The notes under the pieces were generated by a model. The model was not told where the DNA came from and made no database searches. It saw only the letters and a program-made list of their open reading frames with translations. Made by a program: the position numbers and the translations under genes. A DNA stretch of 64,000 bases from Fimenecus sp045594645 (lineage in GTDB: Bacteria; Bacillota; Clostridia; Oscillospirales; Acutalibacteraceae), in the NCBI GenBank assembly GCA_045594645.1, contig JAZNYY010000043.1:29057-93056 (forward strand), written 5' to 3'. Positions 8,370 to 15,777 of the stretch are shown one piece after another (positions within the stretch are counted from its first letter, which is position 1; each line of letters begins with the position of its first letter).

Positions 8370-9093
8370 AAATATCCTCAACATCCTCCATACTTCTTAC
8401 GGTAGTGACCATAAGAGCAAGCGAATCGTCATTTTTAGGGAACACAAGCACCTTAATCACCGAAGTATCCTTACGGCGCTTGAATTTCACATCTTTAGCC
8501 TCGGTGTAAACAACCTCCATTGAGTGAATTGTTCCACCGCATTGCTTGATAGTTTTTGTAATCAAAGGGATTTGAGTTCCCACATCTTTAATCTCAATAA
8601 AAAGAAGCTTACCCGCTGAACCACGCACAATAAATCTTTTAAGGGAATTAAGTGTAAGATAAATTACAACGGTTGCCACAAGTCCGCCCACAATAAAGCC
8701 CGAGCCCACGGCAATACCGATACACGAAACTGCCCAGAGCGATGCGGCGGTAGTAAGTCCCTTAACGGAAAAGCCTTCACGAAGAATTGTACCCGCGCCC
8801 AAGAAACCGATACCGCTTAAGACCTGCGCACTCATTCGGGTAACATCGGTAGTAAGCCCTTGCTCTTTTGCAATATAAACTGAAGTGAGCATTACAAGTG
8901 CAGAGCCCACGGACACAAGAATATGAGTTCTAAAGCCTGCAGGACGATGTGAATGCTCACGCTCAAAGCCGATAATACCGCTAAGTAGTGCCGCAAGCCC
9001 GATTTTAACGATTGCATCAACTGTATAACGCACCTCGTCAAAAGACCAGCACCACAAAGCCGCATCCTTTAACCATTCCCAAACTTCTGCCAA
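8359..9093 (-). CDS. MgtC/SapB family membrane protein
   Basis: 244 aa. The first 140 residues hold four hydrophobic segments with the family block GFEREHSHRPAGFRTHILVSVGSALVM; Asp is common where Glu-rich GFERE stands. The C-terminal 90 residues look like the ACT-like cytoplasmic domain of MgtC. MgtC proteins modulate P-type ATPases or ATP synthase in other bacteria, so its place beside a P-type-ATPase-like pseudoenzyme is suggestive. The start is a TTG behind AGGAG at a rather long spacing of about 10 bases. Confidence 0.87.
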   Translation of the reverse strand: MAEVWEWLKDAALWCWSFDEVRYTVDAIVKIGLAALLSGIIGFEREHSHRPAGFRTHILVSVGSALVMLTSVYIAKEQGLTTDVTRMSAQVLSGIGFLGAGTILREGFSVKGLTTAASLWAVSCIGIAVGSGFIVGGLVATVVIYLTLNSLKRFIVRGSAGKLLFIEIKDVGTQIPLITKTIKQCGGTIHSMEVVYTEAKDVKFKRRKDTSVIKVLVFPKNDDSLALMVTTVRSMEDVEDIYVD

Positions 9094-9110
9094 CAGAACT
9101 CAACTCCTAA

Positions 9111-11900
9111 TTAAATCTTTTTGATGAAAGGTAGTATTGACAAAACAACTGTCCATACTAACTGATACACTATAATCTGCCATACACCAATTTGTGCAAG
9201 TCCTGAAAGGAATGCAAGTAAAACTACACCTGCAACACCTAAAAATGCTGCAACGAATTGAATAACTCTTGATACATTAACAAAATTATTTATTTCAAAT
9301 GAGGCGTGAAGTGACATTAACATAGTCTTAATTCCACCGCGGTGGATAATCTTTGCATCGGCACGCTCTGCCTCGTTATTTTTAACCTTTGTGAACATCT
9401 CGCCTGCAACGGGGTTAATTATTTTAACCACATTTGACGGAAGCCCGAATTCCTGCTCTAAAAACTGCTCGGTAATATTTGCGTCAGAGGTTCTGAAGAA
9501 GATTGTAAGACCATCTTTTTCAAGCTCACGCATATATTTTGCAGTTTCTTCGTTTGCCTTATACACAACAACAAACATTGCAGAAATTTTACCCTCAATT
9601 GCAAGATAAATCACATTTCTGCCGTCCTGCTTGAATTTTTCTTCCAAATCCTTATCGGGCACTTCAACATTGTGATGAACAAGCAATTCACGATTACCCA
9701 CTAATACGCGGTGATTGTGAATCCAGCAAGAGCAACCGAGCTTTTCTTCATAAGAGAGTGACTCAACGGGGAACAAAAGCTGACGCTTGCCGTCAATTAC
9801 GCCCTCAAAGATTTCTGCCATTACTCCGCCAGATGCGATAACAACTGATGCAGTATAAAGAATTGCCTCGTCAATACGCATTTTGTGGTAAATCTTCATA
9901 CCCTCAATGTTGCAACCGCCCTTTTGGAAGGCATCACAAGCGTCAATTACAACACCGTTGGAGTTAACTGCATCTTCAACTGCGCTATAGCCGTTGATTA
10001 CTGCACCCTCAACATTCAACTTCTTGTTTACTGCACGAAGATTTACTGCCGCTGAAAGACCTGCCGTCATAGGAAGTCCCATAAGCACAACACCCGCGAA
10101 GGTGCTAAAGCCCGCAAAGGCATTTTTTGACACAAAGCCGTAAATTACACCAGCAAGCAACGCCACAATTGCCACCGCGGGAACTGCGATATTAAGAAGG
10201 GGCCCTGTAACCTCTGCCGAGCGGGAAAGCTCAACGAAGCGTGCGGGGAAGCCTATTCTTGCGGAATATTTAATATCGGGGTCACCAAGCATAAGACCGC
10301 GTGCGATTTCGTTTGCGGTATCCTCATGACCTATGTTTTCAACACTATGTGGCTCATCGTTTTCGGCGAGAACTTCAAAATTCTCGGCATCGGTTTTACA
10401 ACGCACAAGCTCGCTGACCGCCTTTAAAATCATCGGTACAACCGACGCACCCGCAATAAGATGCGCTGTGGACTCAACATTATCAGTAAAAGCAAAACCT
10501 GCAACACATTGAATAATGCCCGCAATTGCTGAAACTGCAATTACGGTATCTGCATCAGCAGTTTTATTTTTAAGCCCTGCAATTGCATTTTTAAAGCTTG
10601 AGAAGTTAACTACGCAAGCGCAAAGCAAAAGCAATAACTGAACTGCAACATAAACAAATTCGTTATTACCGTAGATTTCAAAATTACCGTTTTCTGCTCC
10701 TGCTACGGCGGCTAAAACACACATTGCAAATGCGATAAACGAGAGAACTGCAAGCTTTACAATAATACTCTTTTTCTCGGTTTCAAAAACCTTGCGTACT
10801 GCTTTTTTATCTTTAGGGCCGAAGTATTCGCGGGCTACATTCACCTTTCTTCTTTCGAAGCGACGCTTACGGCGAACCGGCTCTGCCTCTGTTTCAAATT
10901 CTTCTTCGGGCTCATCAACCTCTTGCTTAAAGATAAGCCCACTCTTTACGAATTCGTCAACAACACCCTTTCGTGTTTCGCGAAGCTGTGCCTCTGCCTC
11001 TTCTTCGGACTGTTGCATTACGGGCTCGTCATCAACAAAGCCCTCAAACATAATCTGATTATCTTCTTCTCTTGAAGACGATGAAATCTCTTCTTTTTCG
11101 AGCATATCCTCTGCGGGAACAATTGTCGGCAATGGTTCAAAGCCGTCAGTATTTGAAGATGCTGCTCTTTTTACCACAACGCCGGGGGTTTCAATGGTCT
11201 TCTGTGGCAATGAAGCGACAAGTGCGCGGTGTTCCTGAGTTTTCTCAAGATTCTGCACGGGCTTATTCATAAAATGCTTTCTGTATTTTTCTTCGCCGAT
11301 GGCAGAGCTTGAAAGTGCTTCGCCGTCACCGGTTGTGGTGCGAACAACCTTATTTCCTAAATTATGAGAGATATTCGGATTATATGCACCGCGAATGTCA
11401 ACCTCGTTGAACATTCTTGTTTTTTCAATTGAAATCTGACTGTCAGCAGTTTTGATTTCGGGCTTTTTTTCTTCTGCGGGCAATTCTTCGGGGATTTCTT
11501 CTGCCTCTACGCTGATTAAAGCACCGTCATCGGTAAGCCCAATCTGACCGTCATCTGTAACAGATACAGCCACCTTTGTTTCCTCGGTCTCATCCTTATG
11601 AAGCTCAGGAATATTAATTTCAAATTTCTTCTCTTTCTTTTGCGGTGCGGGAACAACGGGCTTTATTGCCACGGTTTTCTCCTCTGCTTTTTGCACCTTT
11701 ACAGGCTCTGACTTTGGCTTTTCAGTAGTCTTGGGCAACGCAACCTTGATAGGTTCTTCATCTTCAGGTTCTTCGCCCATAATATCTGCGAGAAGTGCGT
11801 CAATCCGTGCGAAAGAATATTCCTCTACCGCGTCGTCACCGTTATATTTTTTTGCTGATTCAAGAATATCGTCAATTAACGATTCAGGTATTTTTGCCAT
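9111..11900 (-). CDS. P1B-type ATPase-like pseudoenzyme with long acidic N-terminus
   Basis: 929 aa. Residues 1-375 are acidic, low-complexity and probably disordered. From 380 on the order matches heavy-metal P-type ATPases: membrane pairs near 380-400, 413-432, 453-498, 567-590 and 600-618, an N-domain-like stretch RVLVGNREL near 731-739, then two C-terminal membrane helices (880-925). The key motifs are gone: the CPC metal site reads GLPM (608-611), DKTGT reads IDACDAF (652-658), the TGDN-like block reads RTSDAN (803-808), and neither TGE nor GDGxNDAP is found. It cannot be a normal pump and is probably a regulator or scaffold. It follows rlmB and precedes mgtC. The homology is read from alignment by eye. 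Confidence 0.72.
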   Translation of the reverse strand: MAKIPESLIDDILESAKKYNGDDAVEEYSFARIDALLADIMGEEPEDEEPIKVALPKTTEKPKSEPVKVQKAEEKTVAIKPVVPAPQKKEKKFEINIPELHKDETEETKVAVSVTDDGQIGLTDDGALISVEAEEIPEELPAEEKKPEIKTADSQISIEKTRMFNEVDIRGAYNPNISHNLGNKVVRTTTGDGEALSSSAIGEEKYRKHFMNKPVQNLEKTQEHRALVASLPQKTIETPGVVVKRAASSNTDGFEPLPTIVPAEDMLEKEEISSSSREEDNQIMFEGFVDDEPVMQQSEEEAEAQLRETRKGVVDEFVKSGLIFKQEVDEPEEEFETEAEPVRRKRRFERRKVNVAREYFGPKDKKAVRKVFETEKKSIIVKLAVLSFIAFAMCVLAAVAGAENGNFEIYGNNEFVYVAVQLLLLLCACVVNFSSFKNAIAGLKNKTADADTVIAVSAIAGIIQCVAGFAFTDNVESTAHLIAGASVVPMILKAVSELVRCKTDAENFEVLAENDEPHSVENIGHEDTANEIARGLMLGDPDIKYSARIGFPARFVELSRSAEVTGPLLNIAVPAVAIVALLAGVIYGFVSKNAFAGFSTFAGVVLMGLPMTAGLSAAVNLRAVNKKLNVEGAVINGYSAVEDAVNSNGVVIDACDAFQKGGCNIEGMKIYHKMRIDEAILYTASVVIASGGVMAEIFEGVIDGKRQLLFPVESLSYEEKLGCSCWIHNHRVLVGNRELLVHHNVEVPDKDLEEKFKQDGRNVIYLAIEGKISAMFVVVYKANEETAKYMRELEKDGLTIFFRTSDANITEQFLEQEFGLPSNVVKIINPVAGEMFTKVKNNEAERADAKIIHRGGIKTMLMSLHASFEINNFVNVSRVIQFVAAFLGVAGVVLLAFLSGLAQIGVWQIIVYQLVWTVVLSILPFIKKI

Positions 11901-11941
11901 AATAAAATTCCCCCGAATTATTTATTATAGTTTAATTCTAA

Positions 11942-12715
11942 TTATTTTCTTCTGTACGAGAACTCATACATTAATATTCCGCCTGCCACGGACGCGTTTA
12001 ATGAATTGATTTGACCTTTCATTTTAAGCGAGATAATAAAATCACACTTTTCGCGGACAATACGGCTCATTCCGTCGCCCTCTGAGCCGATTACGAGCAC
12101 CGCCGCACCGTCAAGGTTAACCGAGCGAACATCTTCACCGCCCATATCAGCGCCGTAAACCCACATTCCTTTTTCTTTGAGGTCATCAAGAGTTGCCGAG
12201 AGATTTGAAACGCGGGCAACCTTCATATACTCAAGAGCGCCTGCACTTGTTTTGCCGACAGTGTAGTTAAGCGATGCACTTCTGCGTTTCGGAATGATTA
12301 TTCCGTGAACACCCGCTGCCTCGGCAGTACGGATTATCGCACCGAGGTTATGCGGGTCTTCAATTCCGTCACACACAACTATGAACGGTGCTTCGCCTCG
12401 CTCTTCAGCAACGGCTAAAATCTCATCAACAGTTGAATAATCGTGAGCCGCACAAATTGCAGCAACGCCCTGATGATTGGCTTGTCCGCACATAAAATCG
12501 AGCTTCTTGCGGTCAACCTCTTTAACGACCGCACCTTTTTCACGGCATTCGCCGATAATCTTGCCTACAGAACCGCCCTTTTCACCACGAACAACATACA
12601 AGGTGTCAATTTCGCGGCCCGATTTTATAAGCTCGGTCACGGCATTTCTGCCGATTATTAAATCCTTTTGTCTTTCTTCTTGGAATTTATCAAATTTTTC
12701 TGTTCTTTTATCCAT
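11942..12715 (-). CDS. rlmB: 23S rRNA (guanosine2251-2'-O)-methyltransferase type (SpoU/TrmH family)
   Basis: 257 aa SPOUT-class methyltransferase. An N-terminal substrate-binding domain (IIGRNAVTELIKSG) is followed by the SpoU blocks: DGIEDPHNLGAIIRTAEAAGVHG, VIGSEGDGMS and LNASVAGGILMYE, which form the trefoil-knot SAM site. The start at 12715 follows GGAGG at seven bases; a frame open for seven more codons lacks a site. First gene of the rlmB / pseudo-ATPase / mgtC / trmN6-like / rsmI run. RlmB is the best family match, but related enzymes that modify tRNA are not excluded. Confidence 0.9.
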   Translation of the reverse strand: MDKRTEKFDKFQEERQKDLIIGRNAVTELIKSGREIDTLYVVRGEKGGSVGKIIGECREKGAVVKEVDRKKLDFMCGQANHQGVAAICAAHDYSTVDEILAVAEERGEAPFIVVCDGIEDPHNLGAIIRTAEAAGVHGIIIPKRRSASLNYTVGKTSAGALEYMKVARVSNLSATLDDLKEKGMWVYGADMGGEDVRSVNLDGAAVLVIGSEGDGMSRIVREKCDFIISLKMKGQINSLNASVAGGILMYEFSYRRK

Positions 12716-12872
12716 TTGAAGCCTCCGTATAGGCATAATTCTGCATATTATTTTTAATAATTCATTATAACAAAAAATCCCTTGTATTACAAGAGATTTT
12801 TAACAATATATTGTGTCCTGAGGCTTGTTTTTTCTATAATTTTTGATATATTTTGTATTTTGAAAAGAAAAA

Positions 12873-12995
12873 GCCTTCCCCTTGAGGGGAAGGTGCCGAG
12901 GAACGAGGCGGATGAGGTGTAAAACATTTTAACGGATACTCCGTATCCTACACCTCATCAGTCGCTTCGCGACAGCTTCTCCTCAAGGAGAAGCC
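12873..12995. repeat. Repeat family A, full copy A1
   Basis: Imperfect inverted element of about 123 bp. The left end hairpin is CTTCCCCTTGAGGGGAAGG, then GGATGAGGTG, a variable middle with TAACGGATACTCCGTATCC, then CACCTCATC, a GTCGCTTCGCGAC hairpin and the right end hairpin CTTCTCCTCAAGGAGAAG. It fills the gap between rlmB and gatD and ends five bases before the gatD stop codon. Confidence 0.9.
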
Positions 12996-13000
12996 CATTT

Positions 13001-13705
13001 TTATAATAATTCTTTTATTCTGCTTTCATATGCCTTTGCTTCATATGTCAAGGGCACATTAACATAATCACTATCTATAAGCTTTATTAAATATTCTGAA
13101 AATTTTGGATTAAGGGGTAAAATTGGTCCTGTGTGATAGGTCGCGAAAAGGTTATTCTTATGCACACCCTCAATATTTGTATCCTTATTCATTCCTGCGC
13201 CCTTTTTCATTTTAAGGAATGGTGCAGGATTTTCACCGTAGGAATGGCTTAAAAGATTTTTAAAGCCCGTGATTTCCATTCCGTCAAACTCGCCCACGCT
13301 ACAATCGTTATAACGAAGTCGCGAAAACTGCTTTGCGTAATATGGAAAAAAATTAAGACATTCGTGCTTTTCACCCTTTGCATCTTCAATATATTCGCCA
13401 AAGATTTCAAAAGCATTGCCCGTGGCTAAAATTACTCCGCCGTTTTCAATACGATTTTCAATTGCTTCGCGGTATTTTTTAAGGGCTTCAATCTCTATGA
13501 GCTGATGCTTTTCTTGGCAAGGACCAATAAGAAGAATATCAACCTGACCATTTGCAAAGCGGGGCTCGTCAAAAAGATTAGTTTCAACCAAGTCAACCTC
13601 ATAGCCCGCCAAATTCAATTTCTTCGCAAGATATTCAGCGTTTCCGCGATCACCGTAAAGGTTGTTATATTCGGGGTAAAGCACTTCAATTACAAACTTT
13701 TTCAT
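13001..13705 (-). CDS. gatD: GatD-like glutamine amidotransferase (divergent active site)
   Basis: Class I amidotransferase-like protein, 234 aa, paired with MurT. The MurT/GatD complex amidates the D-glutamate of lipid II to D-isoglutamine. The fold markers PEYNNLYGDRGN at the N-terminus and YHTGPILPLNP near the C-terminus (catalytic His) are kept. However, the nucleophile elbow, normally a Cys-containing ICGGYQ block, reads ATGNAFEIFG (94-103) with Gly96 where Cys is expected. A Cys occurs instead at 63 in GPCQEK, where others have GGGQD. Either the nucleophile moved, or the subunit lost glutaminase activity. Two bases separate it from murT. Confidence 0.75.
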   Translation of the reverse strand: MKKFVIEVLYPEYNNLYGDRGNAEYLAKKLNLAGYEVDLVETNLFDEPRFANGQVDILLIGPCQEKHQLIEIEALKKYREAIENRIENGGVILATGNAFEIFGEYIEDAKGEKHECLNFFPYYAKQFSRLRYNDCSVGEFDGMEITGFKNLLSHSYGENPAPFLKMKKGAGMNKDTNIEGVHKNNLFATYHTGPILPLNPKFSEYLIKLIDSDYVNVPLTYEAKAYESRIKELL

Positions 13706-13707
13706 AA

Positions 13708-15084
13708 TCAGTTCTCCCCCTTTGATTTTAAAGCATTTTTGATTTTCGCAACAACACTTGTGGCATAAAGTTCAAAATAAATTACGATATTTCGGCTCTT
13801 GTCTGCATTTTTGCTGACCGCATTTGCCAACTCGTCATAATTCTCAAATAAAATGAATTTTGATGTGTCGAGCCCCTTGATTTCAAGACACTGTGCCAAG
13901 TCATAGCAACGGGAGCCGCCAATATAGATACTCTTGATTTTTTCACTCTCAAGAGGTGCAAAATCGGTATCGTAAAGCCAAGAAATATCCTCGTGACCGT
14001 GCACCTTATCGTTGCTGTCTGTGATAAGCAAAACCACATCTTTTTCGGTTTCTGTACTGTTAAGATATTTAAGACTTTGCGAGCAGGATATGGGGTTTTG
14101 GTTCTTTGAAAGCATTGAAACTACTTGGGCACCGCCGAATTTATTCTCTTGAAAACGACCTGTTTTTGACGATAAATCCTCAATACTTGAAGCGATTATG
14201 TCAATGTCAATGCCTAAAAGTCGGCAGATTGCAACTGCTCCCGTAATGTTGAAAACATTAAAGAAATTGCCCTTTTGGAATGGTAAAACAAGGCTTTCGC
14301 CCTTGTCACCATTGAATACAAATGTGCCGTTTTCAAAATCAACATCGGACGCGAAATAACGGCTTTCGGGCATAGAAAATCCACAATGAGAGCATTTTGG
14401 CACACCGATATGATTATAATGGAAAAATTCATAATCAAGAATATGATTGCATTTTGGGCAAGCGATTAAATCACAAACTGTATCCTCACACTTTTCGGTG
14501 CTTCTTTCAGTTCTATTTACAGTGAAAAATACGCGGTTGCATTTTTCTTCACCCAAAAGTCCCGAAATTGCATCATTTCCGTTGAGAACAAGAGTTGTTT
14601 TATCACTTAAATAATCATTAATTTTATCAAAAATAAACCCACTGTGACCGTTGCGCATAATGGAGTCGCGGAACAAGTTTGTGCAAAGAATATAGTCAGG
14701 TACGAACTTTGTATAAATAAACTGTGATGAACGCTCGTCCACCTCTAAAACGGCAACATCAGCAGTAACCTTACCGCCAAGAGTACATTGAGTAACAAGC
14801 GCCGAGGCAAGACCGGGCGCCATATTTGAGCCCTTTGAGTTATTCACAACAGTTTTACCGCTGTTGCGGATAATATGAGTAAGTAAATTTGATGTACCCG
14901 TTTTACCGTTTGTACCCGTTACGCACACTGTAGTTTCGGGCATAACAAAACGAGCCAATGCATCGGGGCAAATTTTAAGCATAATTATACCCGGTGTGTT
15001 TGTACCGCGTTTAAATATTTTATCAAGCAAAAATGCTGAAAGCTTACCCACTATAACGGCAATTAAAAATCTGATTTTTCCCAT
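13708..15084 (-). CDS. murT: Mur-ligase-like lipid II amidation subunit
   Basis: 458 aa Mur-ligase-family protein that activates the lipid II glutamate with ATP for amidation by GatD. The P-loop is TGTNGKTGTSNLL; a four-Cys zinc ribbon CPKC ... CSHC inserted in the central domain is the hallmark of MurT; the C-terminal domain is the MurT_C type. The start at 15084 comes one base after the stop of the upstream RING-like gene and follows AAGGAAG; an 11-codon longer frame overlaps that gene and is rejected. An N-terminal hydrophobic stretch (FLIAVIVGKLSAFLLDKIF) is usual for the family. Confidence 0.92.
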   Translation of the reverse strand: MGKIRFLIAVIVGKLSAFLLDKIFKRGTNTPGIIMLKICPDALARFVMPETTVCVTGTNGKTGTSNLLTHIIRNSGKTVVNNSKGSNMAPGLASALVTQCTLGGKVTADVAVLEVDERSSQFIYTKFVPDYILCTNLFRDSIMRNGHSGFIFDKINDYLSDKTTLVLNGNDAISGLLGEEKCNRVFFTVNRTERSTEKCEDTVCDLIACPKCNHILDYEFFHYNHIGVPKCSHCGFSMPESRYFASDVDFENGTFVFNGDKGESLVLPFQKGNFFNVFNITGAVAICRLLGIDIDIIASSIEDLSSKTGRFQENKFGGAQVVSMLSKNQNPISCSQSLKYLNSTETEKDVVLLITDSNDKVHGHEDISWLYDTDFAPLESEKIKSIYIGGSRCYDLAQCLEIKGLDTSKFILFENYDELANAVSKNADKSRNIVIYFELYATSVVAKIKNALKSKGEN

Positions 15085-15085
15085 T

Positions 15086-15622
15086 TTATTCTTCCTTTTC
15101 TTCTTGCTTTTTAACAAGCCTTGAAAGATAATATATATTTTTCTGCGAGTTATTTATAAGCTCAGCAAAACCTTTTATTGCGAGCGATAAGGCAACTCCC
15201 AATCCCGCAATTGCTAATCCGCCGACTACACCAACAATATCCCTGCCCATAGGGAACATCATATAAACAGCAAAAGCAATACCACCTGCAACACCTGAAG
15301 CCAACAGTATAACTGACGCTAAAAGTATCGTATTAGCAACCGGTGATGAGGGCATCTCATTATTATTTATTTCAGTTGTTTCTTCATCATCAACGGTGTT
15401 ATTTTTATCTTTTAAATCTTGTTCTTCAATCTGCTGATTTTGTGCTTCAAGCTCTTTCTGTGCCTGCACCATTTCATAAATGGGATTATATTTTCTGCAT
15501 GTCACGCAGTTTTCAGTATCTTCCCAACATTCTTTATGATAGATTTCCCAGCAATGAGGGCACTCAACCAAATCGGCTTCATTTATTTTTTCATTACATT
15601 TAGCGCATATAAGATTATCCAT
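15086..15622 (-). CDS. RING-finger-like zinc membrane protein
   Basis: 178 aa. The first 45 residues have the spacing C6-x2-C9, C21-x-H23-C24, H29-x2-C32, C39-x2-C42 (CPHCWEIYHKECW), like bacterial RING-type zinc domains. A Gln/Glu-rich linker follows, then two hydrophobic helices (about 96-116 and 125-150) and a charged tail, so the zinc domain is probably cytoplasmic. It is translationally coupled to murT. The function is unknown; the operon position suggests a role in cell-wall precursor handling at the membrane, which is inference. Confidence 0.75.
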   Translation of the reverse strand: MDNLICAKCNEKINEADLVECPHCWEIYHKECWEDTENCVTCRKYNPIYEMVQAQKELEAQNQQIEEQDLKDKNNTVDDEETTEINNNEMPSSPVANTILLASVILLASGVAGGIAFAVYMMFPMGRDIVGVVGGLAIAGLGVALSLAIKGFAELINNSQKNIYYLSRLVKKQEEKEE

Positions 15623-15694
15623 ATTATCGCCCCTTTATATGAATAATTATAAAATTTGCAGAGTTTAAAGTCAATATGAAAATAAAAAAGAAAA

Positions 15695-15762
15695 GTCATT
15701 CTGAGAAACGAAGTGACGAAGAATCTCAAAAGCACGAAATTCTTCGCTTCGCTCAGAATGAC
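15695..15762. repeat. Inverted repeat, family C
   Basis: GTCATTCTGAG (15695-15705) and its complement CTCAGAATGAC (15752-15762), with inner segments ACGAAGTGACGAAGAATC and ATTCTTCGCTTCGCTC that also pair. It separates hppA from the RING-like gene and could end hppA transcription, although no long T-run follows. Confidence 0.8.
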
Positions 15763-15777
15763 AAAACAATACTTTAA

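Noticed and set aside
10792..11272. Ser-rich open frames opposite the acidic N-terminus of the pseudo-ATPase
   Set aside because: Mirror of Glu/Asp-rich codons on the other strand; composition (Ser/Arg) is the expected shadow.
12873..12995. Ordinary bidirectional terminator
   Set aside because: Longer than needed, with four ordered hairpins and conserved core motifs repeated in several other gaps; it may act as a terminator but is a member of a repeat family.
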